Source: Bacteroidetes bacterium OLB12 (GTDB taxonomy: Bacteria; Bacteroidota; Bacteroidia; Cytophagales; Cyclobacteriaceae). Taken from it: 64,000 bases of DNA. Positions 51,262 to 59,977 of the stretch are shown here, piece by piece. Where the stretch lies: assembly GCA_001567185.1 (NCBI GenBank), contig LNFR01000072.1, positions 1-64,000 on the forward strand, in the 5' to 3' direction. The position numbers and the translations under genes were made by a program. Below the pieces are notes generated by a model. That model saw only the letters and a list, made by a program, of their open reading frames with translations. It was not told the origin of the DNA and searched no databases. Numbering within the stretch: the stretch's first letter is position 1; each line of letters opens with the position of its first letter.

Positions 51262-51699
51262 TTATTTAAACTGGGTTTGAATTTCACCCCAGCTCATCAA
51301 TACTCCGTTCCACTCCTTCTTAAAAGGTTGTGTTGATTCCTCTGTTTCAAATGCAGCCACCTCGCTGGCCATTGGCGTGCGAAGGTTTTCTGATTTGATA
51401 TACCATGCCTGTTGGGCATCAATTAATTTTTCAGGTTGCGTAAAATCAATTACCTGAACGAATTTAAAATCCGGAATTTCTTCAAATCCTGAATGATAAA
51501 AATTCAACATGCAATTCAAATCATCGAACTTGTAAACCTTTCCCTTTTTTGTTACCAGCTCCGCTCCAAATTTTCTATCCACCAGGGTCATCTTACAGGT
51601 ATAACAGGCATCGCTTCCAAACACCAGCGGTTCTGGTTTTGCAGCGCATCCCCACAGTAAGAGTATCATCCATACCACTACCAATGTATATGCCCTCAT
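51262..51699 (-). CDS. nosL: NosL copper chaperone lipoprotein
   Basis: 145 residues. The signal peptide ends in a lipobox LLWGCA. The copper-site region GSDACYTCKMTLVDRKFGAELVTKKGKVYKFDDLNCML is clear, with C-x2-C-x-M and the conserved second-strand residues. NosL delivers Cu(I) to apo-NosZ. It overlaps its upstream neighbour by 4 bases (ATGA). Confidence 0.95.
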   Translation of the reverse strand: MRAYTLVVVWMILLLWGCAAKPEPLVFGSDACYTCKMTLVDRKFGAELVTKKGKVYKFDDLNCMLNFYHSGFEEIPDFKFVQVIDFTQPEKLIDAQQAWYIKSENLRTPMASEVAAFETEESTQPFKKEWNGVLMSWGEIQTQFK

Positions 51700-52274
51700 A
51701 CCTTTCTACCCTTGTAAATTTCAAAAATCATTGCTCCAACTACTAATACACCGGAAACCATAAACAACCAGCCGCCAATATCAGGACCTGAGAATGCGGT
51801 GAAGTTCAGTAATTGTTTGGTTCCGATCAAAGGAGGCTGGTAGGTCATACCCGGTATGTTGATGGCCGCAGTCGGATCCAGGTTGTGGCCATAGTCGTAA
51901 CCCCACAGCCAAAAATCCACCAGGGCCGCAATGCCGGTACCAATCAAGAGGATGCAAAACGATAAAAGCATACCCCTCCGGTTAACAAGGGCAGTTAACA
52001 AACCAAATCCAATTAAAAAGCCTACGATATAAATCATGTATCCAAACTCCGGAAACATTTCCACCTCAATGTGCTTCATACCGATATAATGGTTCAATGC
52101 GCTAATTACTTTCACATCACCGGTAATATTGTTAATCCAGATATCCATCTCCAAACCTTCGGGATATTGCGGAGCCCACATGAGGATTTGCCAAAGCGGA
52201 ACAAAGTATGCGCTTACCATCAACAATGAGGCCACCGCCACCACCCAACGCGATACAGGCTTAAGTGTTTTCAT
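51696..52274 (-). CDS. Membrane protein of Bacteroidota nos clusters, function unknown
   Basis: 192 residues from the ATG at 52274 (MKTLKPVSRWVVAVASLL). A longer frame reaching 52331 would run through a strong hairpin and is unlikely. Four to five helices are visible, with a periplasmic loop that includes YFVPLWQILMWAPQYPEGL and another with DFWLWGYDYGHNLDP and GMTYQPPLIG. I know this protein type from nos operons of related bacteria, always between nosZ and nosL, without an assigned role. It may contribute to copper supply or electron delivery. Confidence 0.8.
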   Translation of the reverse strand: MKTLKPVSRWVVAVASLLMVSAYFVPLWQILMWAPQYPEGLEMDIWINNITGDVKVISALNHYIGMKHIEVEMFPEFGYMIYIVGFLIGFGLLTALVNRRGMLLSFCILLIGTGIAALVDFWLWGYDYGHNLDPTAAINIPGMTYQPPLIGTKQLLNFTAFSGPDIGGWLFMVSGVLVVGAMIFEIYKGRKV

Positions 52275-52296
52275 TTTAGTATGTGTTTTAAGTGAA

Positions 52297-52368
52297 CCCC
52301 GCATCCGCTTTCGCGGAGCGGGGCCTTTCAACCTGGAAACTATGAATATTAACTCATCTTGAGATGAG
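52297..52368 (-). promoter_or_regulatory. Two intercistronic hairpins after nosZ
   Basis: The first, immediately after the nosZ stop, is CTCATC-TTGA-GATGAG at 52353-52368. The second at 52297-52323 pairs CCCCGC with GCGGGG and CCGC with GCGG around a TTTC loop, with one bulge. Neither is followed by a T-run on the transcribed strand. They resemble RNA-stability or processing structures that would raise nosZ mRNA relative to downstream genes. Confidence 0.6.
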
Positions 52369-52370
52369 AT

Positions 52371-54365
52371 CTACAGACCAGCTCCACTGCTTTGGTCTTC
52401 GATTTTACCGGTTGAAAATTTTAAAGGAACGTTGCTGCCGGCAGGTGAAACCCGGATATACCCTTGCATTTCCTGGTGCAATGCCGAACAGAAGTCGGTA
52501 CAATAGAAGGGGAACACACCGGTTGATAAAGGCTTCCACTTCAGAGTTTGAGTCTCTCCGGGCATTACCAATATTTCGGCATTGTTTGCTCCTTTTATAG
52601 CAAAACCATGGGGTACATCCCAATCCTGTTCAAGGTTGGTAACATGGAAGTACACATCGTCTCCCAATTTTACCCCTTCAATGTTATCGGGGGTAAGGTG
52701 CGAACGAATGGCAGTCATATACACATGCACCTGATTTCCTTTGCGCTCCACTTTTGTCTGACCTTCACCCAGGGCTGCATACGGGTGCTTGTTCTCTTCC
52801 AGCTTATAAATCTTAGTTGAGTTTGGCATTATCTTCTCGGCCGGGATCGACTCGGCATAGTGCGGTTCACCGGTTGTCGGGAAGTCCAGAATCAACTTCA
52901 TCTTATCGCCCGAAATATCATAGAGCTGTGCTGATTGTGTTAGCTCAGGACCGGTTGGTAAGTAACGATCTTTGGTAATCTTGTTGTAGGCAACCACGTA
53001 TTTACCATGTGGCTTTACAGTAGGGCCTCCTGGCACTGAAAGGTGGCCGATTGAGTAATAGGTAGGTACACGATCCAACACTTCCAGAGATTGTACATTC
53101 CACTTCACAATTTCAGATGACACAAAGAAAGAAGTATATGCGTTGCCATTTGCATCAAACTCGGTATGCAACGGGCCCAGGCCGGGTTTCTTCACTTCGC
53201 CATGTAAAGCGGATTCGTATTTGATAACCGGAATGCCTGCAAACTCACCTTCAAAATCTTTGTTGGCAATAGCCTGCTGAATTTTAGTAAAGGAGAATAC
53301 TGGAATCAGCGCAGCCAGTTTACCACTGCCCACAATGTATTCGCCAGTAGGGTCAGTATCGCAACCGTGTGGTGATTTAGGACAAGGGATGAAGTAAATG
53401 ATATCCTTCAGTTCGGCTGGATCCAATTGCAACACTTCGTTCATAATATTTGAAACTCCGGTGTGTGTGTGTTCATCCCACACGTTGTGCGCGTATTTGG
53501 CTTTTGTCATTACCCCTTTTCCTGCCTTAATATATTCTTCCGCTTTCTTCCAGTTCACGGCCATGATAAAGTCTTTATCCTTTTGCGAAGCATTTACTTC
53601 CAAAAGTGTATAGGCTTGCTCGGTATTGTAGGTTGAGAAGAAGAACCAGCCGTGCGACTTTCCTTTACCGGCACGGGCAAGGTCAAAACTTACACCTGGT
53701 GTTTTTAATTGAAAGGCAATTTTCATTTTACCATCAGCCGGATCTACTGAAATAAAACTGATATAACCCTTAAAATTCTCTTTGAACGAACTTATCGGCA
53801 CATCGGTCTTATCACCTACCGGCACACTAAAGCGGGTACCTGCCACCACATACTCTGTGTTTTCTGTAATGAAAGGAGAAGAGTGATTTCCTCCGCTGTT
53901 GGGCAACTCTAAAATCTCTACTGTCTTAAATGTCTTCATGTCAACCCGTGCTACGCGCGGTGTGTTGTTGGCATTACCAAATGCCCACCGGCCATCGTGT
54001 TCGCCTTTGGTGGTGGACAACGCAATGTGGTGCAGGTCGTCCCACGGCACAAATCCGTGCGAAGTGTTTAGCATGGGAATGGTTTCTTCGCTATAACCCC
54101 AGCCATTTTCAGGGAATTGTGAAAATACAGGGATGATGCGGAACAGCCTTCCGGATGGAAGCCCGTAGATGCTCATCTGGCCATTGAATCCACCCGATAC
54201 CACGTTGTAGAATTCATCATATTTTCCAGGGGCAACATAAGCCTTCGAAGCACCATCGCCTGAAGCAACACTTTCCGGGGCTTTCGGTTTGCAACCTTGC
54301 CACACGGCCAGGCCAGCCAATACCACAAGCATGGTAAGTATGCGATATATTAGTTTTGTTTTCAT
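52371..54365 (-). CDS. nosZ: Nitrous oxide reductase NosZ, clade II (Sec-dependent)
   Basis: NosZ reduces N2O to N2 in the periplasm. It has 664 residues. The N-terminus (MLVVLAGLAVWQGCKPK) is a Sec/lipoprotein-like signal without twin arginines, the mark of clade II. The beta-propeller CuZ domain carries the histidine motifs, including DDLHHIALS, HSSPFI, HTHTGV, SPHGCDTDPTGEY and GPLHTEFD. The C-terminal cupredoxin has the CuA string CTDFCSALHQEM and HGFAIKGAN. It follows fasciclin and cytochrome c genes and is followed by two RNA hairpins. Confidence 0.97.
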   Translation of the reverse strand: MKTKLIYRILTMLVVLAGLAVWQGCKPKAPESVASGDGASKAYVAPGKYDEFYNVVSGGFNGQMSIYGLPSGRLFRIIPVFSQFPENGWGYSEETIPMLNTSHGFVPWDDLHHIALSTTKGEHDGRWAFGNANNTPRVARVDMKTFKTVEILELPNSGGNHSSPFITENTEYVVAGTRFSVPVGDKTDVPISSFKENFKGYISFISVDPADGKMKIAFQLKTPGVSFDLARAGKGKSHGWFFFSTYNTEQAYTLLEVNASQKDKDFIMAVNWKKAEEYIKAGKGVMTKAKYAHNVWDEHTHTGVSNIMNEVLQLDPAELKDIIYFIPCPKSPHGCDTDPTGEYIVGSGKLAALIPVFSFTKIQQAIANKDFEGEFAGIPVIKYESALHGEVKKPGLGPLHTEFDANGNAYTSFFVSSEIVKWNVQSLEVLDRVPTYYSIGHLSVPGGPTVKPHGKYVVAYNKITKDRYLPTGPELTQSAQLYDISGDKMKLILDFPTTGEPHYAESIPAEKIMPNSTKIYKLEENKHPYAALGEGQTKVERKGNQVHVYMTAIRSHLTPDNIEGVKLGDDVYFHVTNLEQDWDVPHGFAIKGANNAEILVMPGETQTLKWKPLSTGVFPFYCTDFCSALHQEMQGYIRVSPAGSNVPLKFSTGKIEDQSSGAGL

Positions 54366-54401
54366 AGATATTTGGATTTTTATTTGAGTTTAGTCGTTTA
54401 A

Positions 54402-54947
54402 TTATTTTGCCGGAGGTAACAACACCGCATCAATGATGTACACAATGCCGTTGGATCCTCGCGCAGAGCCCAGCACATTGGCACCATTTACTGTAATCTT
54501 TCCATCCTTCTTGTTCAGGGTCACATTGTCGAGGCTCACCTGGTTAAGTGTCATGCCATCCTGAATCATAGCTTCTGATAATACGCCTACATATACATGG
54601 TACTCCAGGATAGTACGCAGTTGATCTTTGTTTTCAGGCTTGGTTAGCGTTTCCAACGTACCAGCCGGAAGTTTATCAAAGGCAGCATTGGTTGGAGCAA
54701 ACACTGTAAAAGGCCCGGCATTCGACAGGGCATCTACGTATTCGGCTGCTTTGAGTGCGGCCACCAGGGTGGTATGATCGGGCGAATTGACGGCTATTTT
54801 CACAACATCTTGTTGTGAGTCATCATCTTTTACATTGGACTGGCCTCCGGCCAGGGCTTCGGTTGCAGATGCAGATTCGGTGGTGGTTGCTTGTTGACCG
54901 CATCCCCAAACAAGCAAGGATAGGAGTACGACACTTAGGGTTCTCAT
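54402..54947 (-). CDS. Fasciclin (FAS1) domain lipoprotein
   Basis: 181 residues. The signal peptide ends in VWGCG (lipobox). After a low-complexity linker, one FAS1 domain shows TTLVAALKAAEYVDAL, the H1-like GPFTVFAPTNAAFDKLPAGT and the H2-like ILEYHVY, then a closing IVYIIDAVLLPP. FAS1 domains mediate adhesion or protein interaction. In this operon it may hold periplasmic partners of NosZ together, but no function is established. Confidence 0.88.
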   Translation of the reverse strand: MRTLSVVLLSLLVWGCGQQATTTESASATEALAGGQSNVKDDDSQQDVVKIAVNSPDHTTLVAALKAAEYVDALSNAGPFTVFAPTNAAFDKLPAGTLETLTKPENKDQLRTILEYHVYVGVLSEAMIQDGMTLNQVSLDNVTLNKKDGKITVNGANVLGSARGSNGIVYIIDAVLLPPAK

Positions 54948-54965
54948 ATAATTGAATTTAAGCTG

Positions 54966-55436
54966 TTATTTCTCTCCATCATTCTGGCGCATGAATTCCA
55001 GTACATCCCGTGCATCGCCAATCGACATGTTTTGATTGGGCATGCGCATTAAACACAACTCCAGTAATTTTTGTGCTTCCGGATCCTGATCAAGCATGAC
55101 ATCCACATTGGTAATCATGTTCATAATCCATTCGGGCTTGCGCTTTTTGGTTACGTCTTTCCAGCCCGGGCCAACCACACGTGTTTCATCTAACTTATGG
55201 CAGGCCTGGCATTTCATTTCGTAAATCGCTAACCCGCGCTTAATCCGGTCTTGCTCCAGAGGAGTGTTGAGGGTTACATTTTTTACAGCCCCAATTCCCT
55301 TGGTGGGATCGGTGATTGCCTCTACGGCACTCTTATTAATATCTGGTTTTTCTTCAGTATTTACCGGTTTATCAGGTGCACAGGCGAACACAATTGCCAC
55401 CAGGCCTAGTACAATCAGAAGTTTTATTGTTTTCAT
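54966..55436 (-). CDS. Monoheme cytochrome c lipoprotein
   Basis: 156 residues. The signal peptide ends in IVFACA (lipobox). One heme motif CQACHK is followed by GPGWKDVTKKRKPEWIMNMI and a distal Met in LMRMPNQNM. Its position just upstream of nosZ suggests that it supplies electrons to the NosZ CuA site, as in other clade II clusters. It lies 28 bases after the regulator gene. Confidence 0.9.
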   Translation of the reverse strand: MKTIKLLIVLGLVAIVFACAPDKPVNTEEKPDINKSAVEAITDPTKGIGAVKNVTLNTPLEQDRIKRGLAIYEMKCQACHKLDETRVVGPGWKDVTKKRKPEWIMNMITNVDVMLDQDPEAQKLLELCLMRMPNQNMSIGDARDVLEFMRQNDGEK

Positions 55437-55464
55437 AATTTATTGTAGGTTATTTATGGGTTAT

Positions 55465-56082
55465 TTAAAGTACAATTTTTCTTCCAACCAATTTTAGCTT
55501 TCCATCTTCTTCCATGCGTTTTACTGTGCGGATTACGGTTTCTACGCGTAAGCCACTCATATCAGCCAATTGTTGCCGGGTAAACGGCACTTCATAAACA
55601 TGGTCGCTGCGAACCATCCCATCACCACGCCTGGTTTGACGCGCCTCGTCTTTCAGATATTTGAGCAAACTCATGATGCGATGCTCCGGGTCATAAAATG
55701 AGAGTTCGGATAGCACCATGGATTTGTAGCGAAGCCGTTGGCACAACACCTGATCGAGGTGCAGGTGTATCTCAAAATTTTCGCGCAGCAGCGTAAGAAA
55801 TTTTTCTTTCGAAAGTTTAATTATAACCGAAGGTTCTAACGCAATGGCATGACTGGGATAAGGGAACGAACAAAGCAAGGCGGGTTCTCCAAAACTATCG
55901 TTACTCTTAAATACACCCTGAATAAATTCCTGACCATCCGGGCTATTGGTGATCATTTTTATGGCACCGCTACGTACCTGAAAATAATTCAACGCCTCCT
56001 CCCCTTCACGGAAGAGTATTTCATCTTTCTGGAGGCTTATCTCCCGTGCACCGTAACTCTGTAGAACCAATGGATCGATCAT
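55465..56082 (-). CDS. Crp/Fnr family transcriptional regulator heading the nos operon
   Basis: About 205 residues from the ATG at 56082 (MIDPLVLQSYGA). A longer in-frame start at 56241 adds 53 codons with atypical usage that overlap a promoter, so I reject it. The beta-roll (YFQVRSGAIKMITNSPDGQEFI, SFGEPALLCSFPY) lacks Cys residues for an FNR-type iron-sulfur cluster. A long dimer helix follows, then the winged helix with recognition region FTRQQLADMSGLRVETVIRTVKRMEEDG. It probably senses a nitrogen oxide or redox signal and controls the nos genes. Two matching operators lie upstream. Confidence 0.9.
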   Translation of the reverse strand: MIDPLVLQSYGAREISLQKDEILFREGEEALNYFQVRSGAIKMITNSPDGQEFIQGVFKSNDSFGEPALLCSFPYPSHAIALEPSVIIKLSKEKFLTLLRENFEIHLHLDQVLCQRLRYKSMVLSELSFYDPEHRIMSLLKYLKDEARQTRRGDGMVRSDHVYEVPFTRQQLADMSGLRVETVIRTVKRMEEDGKLKLVGRKIVL

Positions 56083-56103
56083 GAGTGGGCCGATTTGTTT
56101 CCT

Positions 56104-56147
56104 CAAACCTACCCCCCTATCAGCGGTCAAAAAATGATTTTTATCAT
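56104..56147 (-). promoter_or_regulatory. Promoter with Crp/Fnr-type operator in class II position
   Basis: On the minus strand the -7 element TAGGTTTG (56111-56104) matches TAnnTTTG exactly and lies 21 bases before the regulator start. An operator ATGA-N6-TCAT at 56134-56147 is centred 33 bases upstream of the -7 centre, that is about -40 from the expected transcription start, the usual position for class II Crp/Fnr activation. Confidence 0.6.
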
Positions 56148-56255
56148 CAGAATATATGACTTGTTTTAGGTATGCCCCTAAAATCGGGTTCCAGAGGGAA
56201 TTATATTCAGTGAGGCTCGATGGTATGCTGTTTTTTTTCATTGCTCTTTGACCAT

Positions 56256-56303
56256 CAAATATTATGATTGCCCTACACCTTGTTTATGACCCGGATCATA
56301 AAC
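56256..56303 (-). promoter_or_regulatory. Second, upstream Crp/Fnr-type operator with -7-like element
   Basis: A perfect palindrome GTTTATGA-N6-TCATAAAC spans 56282-56303, with the half-site spacing of Crp/Fnr sites. On the minus strand a -7-like AATATTTG (one mismatch) is centred at 56259.5, again exactly 33 bases downstream of the operator centre. Together with the first site it forms a tandem regulatory region. Confidence 0.6.
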
Positions 56304-56385
56304 CTAAAATAATTCAAAAAAAGGCCATTTGCAGCAATGCAATCGATAATTTAAAGAACAATGCAACTAGTAATGTGGCAACAGA

Positions 56386-57480
56386 CTACCTGGTTTTAAA
56401 CTTATAAACCGTTTTGTGCTTATAAATTTTGCCGGAATCCAATACGGTAGATGGAAATTGTGGTTTGTTTGGGGAATCTGGAAAGTGTTGGGTTTCCAGG
56501 CAGAATGCCGTACGAACCTGGTATTTCTTTCCGCCTTTACCGGTTTCGCCATCCAGAAAATTACCAGAATAAAACTGAAGCCCGGGTTCGGTAGTCCAAA
56601 CTTCCATTACCCGCCCCGAGGTTGGTTCTGTAACAACGGCCGCAAGACTTAATCCCTCTCCTTCCCGATTCAGTACCCAGTTATGATCGTACCCTTTACC
56701 ATATTTCAACTGGATATCATCCTGATTAATGCGCAGGCCTATGGCCGTTGGCTTGCTAAAATCAAACGCTGTTCCGGCAACCGGTTTTAATTCCCCTGTT
56801 GGAATTAATCCTTCATCAACCGGTGTAAACGTATCGGCCAGAATTTGCAATTCATGATTCAGAATATCGCCCACACCTTCACCAGCCAGATTAAAGAATG
56901 AATGATGCGTGAGATTTACTACGGTGGTTTTATCGGTGGTGGCTTCGTAGTCGATCGCCAGTTCGTTTTGATCGGTTAAGGAATAGGTTACGCGGGTTTT
57001 CAGATTACCGGGGTACCCTTCTTCGCCATCGGCACTCATATAGGACAGGCTTATACTGTTGGGTGTTGTTTCTTCAACGGTCCACAGTACATTATGAAAC
57101 CCGCCCGGGCCACCATGCAATGCATTTACTCCATTGTTGATTGCCAGTTGATAGGTTTTACCTTCAATCATAAACTGCCCCTTCCCAATTCTGTTTCCAT
57201 AACGCCCGATCAGTGCACCAAAGTAGGGGTTGCCGGTTGGGTACTGACTGGCTGAATCGTATCCTAATACAATATCTCCCAGCTTACCCATGCGGTCGGG
57301 CACCCAAAGACTGATTATTTTTCCTCCATACGGTGTAAGGGTGGCCTTTAGTCCGTGGGTATTGGTTAATGTAATGGTTTGTGTATTAGGAGTGTGTTGA
57401 GAATCGTCCTGCATAACATCTTGCTTTTTGGGAGAGCAAGCAATTGCCAGCAGACCCATGCCAAATAAAAATACCTTCAT
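56386..57480 (-). CDS. Aldose 1-epimerase (galactose mutarotase), lipoprotein
   Basis: 364 residues. An N-terminal lipobox LLAIAC after MKVFLFGMG indicates lipidation and periplasmic placement. The beta-sandwich fold is marked by GYGNRIGKGQF-like GRYGNRIG, the substrate-site HGGPGGFHNVLW, catalytic His in THHSFFNLAG, DHNWVLN, and the catalytic Glu in TEPGLQFYSGNF. The enzyme interconverts sugar anomers. No other sugar gene is nearby, and it is separated from the nos regulator by the operator region. Confidence 0.92.
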   Translation of the reverse strand: MKVFLFGMGLLAIACSPKKQDVMQDDSQHTPNTQTITLTNTHGLKATLTPYGGKIISLWVPDRMGKLGDIVLGYDSASQYPTGNPYFGALIGRYGNRIGKGQFMIEGKTYQLAINNGVNALHGGPGGFHNVLWTVEETTPNSISLSYMSADGEEGYPGNLKTRVTYSLTDQNELAIDYEATTDKTTVVNLTHHSFFNLAGEGVGDILNHELQILADTFTPVDEGLIPTGELKPVAGTAFDFSKPTAIGLRINQDDIQLKYGKGYDHNWVLNREGEGLSLAAVVTEPTSGRVMEVWTTEPGLQFYSGNFLDGETGKGGKKYQVRTAFCLETQHFPDSPNKPQFPSTVLDSGKIYKHKTVYKFKTR

Positions 57481-57550
57481 TATGGAAAGATAGAGAAAAA
57501 AGTGATGGTACTGTAGTGAATTTTAGTGTACGGTGAGAGGATACGTTGCC

Positions 57551-57582
57551 AAAAAAAAAAGAGAATCTTTTAAACGATTCTC
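57551..57582 (-). terminator. Intrinsic terminator after tRNA-Cys
   Basis: GAGAATC (57561-57567) pairs with GATTCTC (57576-57582) around an 8-base loop. On the minus strand it is followed by ten T residues (57551-57560). It lies 12 bases past the tRNA 3' end. Confidence 0.85.
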
Positions 57583-57594
57583 TTTTTCATGTTG

Positions 57595-57665
57595 AGGTTC
57601 CGAGCGGATTCGAACCGCTGTAGGAGCTTTTGCAGAGCTCAGCCTAGCCACTCGGCCACGGAACC
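57595..57665 (-). tRNA. tRNA-Cys (GCA)
   Basis: Read on the minus strand, the acceptor stem GGTTCCG pairs with CGGAACC, the D arm is GGCCGAGTGGCTAGGC, the anticodon arm is GAGCT-CTGCAAA-AGCTC with anticodon GCA, and the T arm is AGCGG-TTCGAAT-CCGCT. The discriminator base is U, as expected for tRNA-Cys. CCA is not encoded. Confidence 0.97.
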
Positions 57666-57764
57666 AATTTACTTTTATAATTTCTTTGCCATCACCCTGG
57701 CAAAAATCAGCAATTGATTTACAAAACTAAAAAAATCGCTTCGCTTTACAACCAACTTAAAAAA

Positions 57765-57789
57765 GAAGGTGGTCATTTCAACCACCTTC
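57765..57789 (-). terminator. Intrinsic terminator of rpsA
   Basis: A 9-bp stem, GAAGGTGGT / ACCACCTTC, with a 7-base loop. On the minus strand it is followed by TTTTTT. It starts 30 bases after the corrected rpsA stop. Confidence 0.88.
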
Positions 57790-57818
57790 TCTATTCTTAA
57801 ATCATAACCTCTTAAAGG

Positions 57819-59836
57819 TTATTCATTGGTCTTCTTGCTTCCGCTCATCTTCTCCTTCAGCGCGCTCAGTGCTTCGATATCGCCAAGGGTAGATTTCTCT
57901 GCTTCCTGGTTAATCTTATCAATGCTCTTGCCTTTAGGGGCGGCCTTCTTCTTGGCTGCAGGCTGTTCTGTTTTTTTCAACCTCAGTTGACCAGGTTGCT
58001 TTCAGACTTAAAACAATTCTACGCTCTTCTTTCGAGAACTCGAGCACTTTGAAATCGTACGCTTCACCTGCTTCTACTTTGCTTTCGTCTTGTTTCACCA
58101 GGTTTTTGGCTGAGCAGAAACCTTCAATTCCATAAGGCAATTCCAACACAGCACCTTTATCGGTCTTACTGATAATGGTACACTTGTGAACCGAGCCTAC
58201 GGTAAAGATTGTTTCGAAAGTATCCCACGGGTTTTCTTCCAAATGCTTATGGCTCAGGGCCAATCTGCGATTGGTAGCATCCAGTTCCAACACTTGTACT
58301 TCTAAAGTCTCGCCTACCTTCGTAAACTCAGAAGGGTGCTTGATTTTTTTAGTCCAGCTTAAGTCAGACACATGCACCAGGCCATCAATTCCTTCTTCCA
58401 GTTCAATGAATAAACCGAAGTTGGTAAGGTTACGCACCACACCTTTATGGCGGGTACCCACTGCATACTTACTCAATACATCCTGGCGGGTCCATGGATC
58501 TTCGGTAAGTTGCTTGATACCTAACGACATCTTACGCTCTTCACGATCGATGGTTAACACTACAGCCTCGAGCTCATCTCCTACTTTCATGAAGTCTTGC
58601 GGATTGCGTAAGTGCTGGCTCCAGCTCATTTCACTTACGTGAATTAAGCCTTCTACACCTGGTTGCAATTCAAGGAATGCCCCGTAATCGGCCACGTTAA
58701 CAATCTTACCTTTTACTTTAGAACCTACTACTACATCTGCGGCCAGCGATTCCCAAGGATGAGGTGTAAGTTGTTTCATACCCAGTGAAATACGCTTCTT
58801 ATCGCCATCAAAATCCAACACTACAACTTTCACGGTCTGGTCAAGTTTCAATAACTCTTCCGGATGGCTGATGCGACCCCATGAGATATCTGTAATGTGA
58901 AGCAAGCCATCTACACCACCCAGGTCGATGAATACACCAAAGTTGGTCATGTTCTTGATCACACCTTCCAATACCTGACCTTTTTCAAGGTTGGTAAGGA
59001 TAACTGCCTTTTGTTGCTCCAGGTCTTTCTCAATCAACACCTTGTGCGATACTACCACGTTATCGTTAGTGTAGTTGATCTTCACTACCTTCACTTCTAT
59101 GTTTTTATTCACATAGATGTCGAAGTCGCGAATCGGTTTTACATCAATTTGCGAACCGGGCAAGAATGCTTCGATGCCGAATACATCTACAATCAAACCA
59201 CCTTTGGTTCTGCGTTTTACAAAGCCTTCAATAACAGAGTCGCTATCCAATGCCTTCTGAACATTTTCCCAGCCTTTCAGCAACTTGGCCTTTCTGCGGC
59301 TAAGAATCAACTGGCCCATCTTGTTTTCGCGCTCTTCAATAAAGAGGTCAACCGAATCGCCAATCTTCAGGTTGGGCATGTCTTTAAATTCAGCCAATGG
59401 TACAAGACCATCCGACTTGAAACCGATATTCAGAATAACATCGCGGTCGTTAATACCTACCACCACACCTACAACTAATTCGCTTTCGTTGATGGTGGTT
59501 ACAGTACCTTCATATTTTTTTAGTAATGCTTCGCGGTCTTTTGAAGAATAACCTTCTCCAAACCCTTTACGATCATAAGCATCCCAATCAAAATTTTCGG
59601 TGGAAATGCTTGATTCAGTAGCAGCTTTACGGGCTGTTACATCTTTAATCATGCGGCTGATACCTTCTTCTTCTTCAGCTTTTTTTGCCTGCTTGAATTC
59701 GGTAAGCTCGTTCTTTTTCAAAAAGCTCTTCTGCGGCTGCACCTTTAACGGCCTTCTTAACCGGAGCATCGTCAATTACTTGTTTCGTAATTTTTGCTTT
59801 AGGCTCTTCGTTTTTTTCTTTCTGGACTTTCGCCAT
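57819..59836 (-). CDS. rpsA: 30S ribosomal protein S1; two frameshifts
   Basis: About 672 residues with a start at 59836 (MAKVQKEKNEEPKAKITK). An indel in the T-run 59714-59718 separates this N-terminus from the body, and another at 57971-57977 displaces the C-terminus. Corrected, that end continues PAAKKKAAPKGKS and closes with GSKKTNE at 57819. Six S1 RNA-binding domains are visible, each with patterns such as GxVxNxTNFGVFIDLGGVDGLLHITDISW. S1 binds mRNA at the 30S platform and is essential in most bacteria studied, so both breaks are almost surely sequence errors. It ends in a clear terminator. Confidence 0.95.
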
Positions 59837-59916
59837 AACATTTGCCCTTTTTACATGCAGCCCGTGGGCAGGTGACTACACTTTTGTTTCAAATACCTGC
59901 TTTTTTATTAAAAACA

Positions 59917-59939
59917 AGCCCCATCACTTTGATGGGGCT
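59917..59939 (-). terminator. Intrinsic terminator of the TolC-like gene
   Basis: A 9-bp stem, AGCCCCATC / GATGGGGCT, with a 5-base loop, followed on the minus strand by TGTTTTTAAT. It lies between the TolC-like stop and the rpsA leader. Confidence 0.85.
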
Positions 59940-59977
59940 GCAAATGTAGCAAAATATTTGAAAACAGGGCGGCTCTT

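Noticed and set aside
52275-52331. N-terminal extension of the nos membrane protein
   Set aside because: It would translate through a strong hairpin and yields an Arg-rich leader unlike a membrane protein start.
56083-56241. N-terminal 53-codon extension of the Crp/Fnr regulator
   Set aside because: It overlaps a promoter and operator, uses rare codons such as ATA and AGG, and would make the protein longer than its family.
58897-59478. 193-codon open frame on the plus strand
   Set aside because: It is antisense to the S1 repeats of rpsA, a typical shadow of a highly biased gene.
57819-59836. rpsA as a true pseudogene
   Set aside because: The gene is essential in most bacteria, all six S1 domains are intact, and both breaks are single-base changes in homopolymers.
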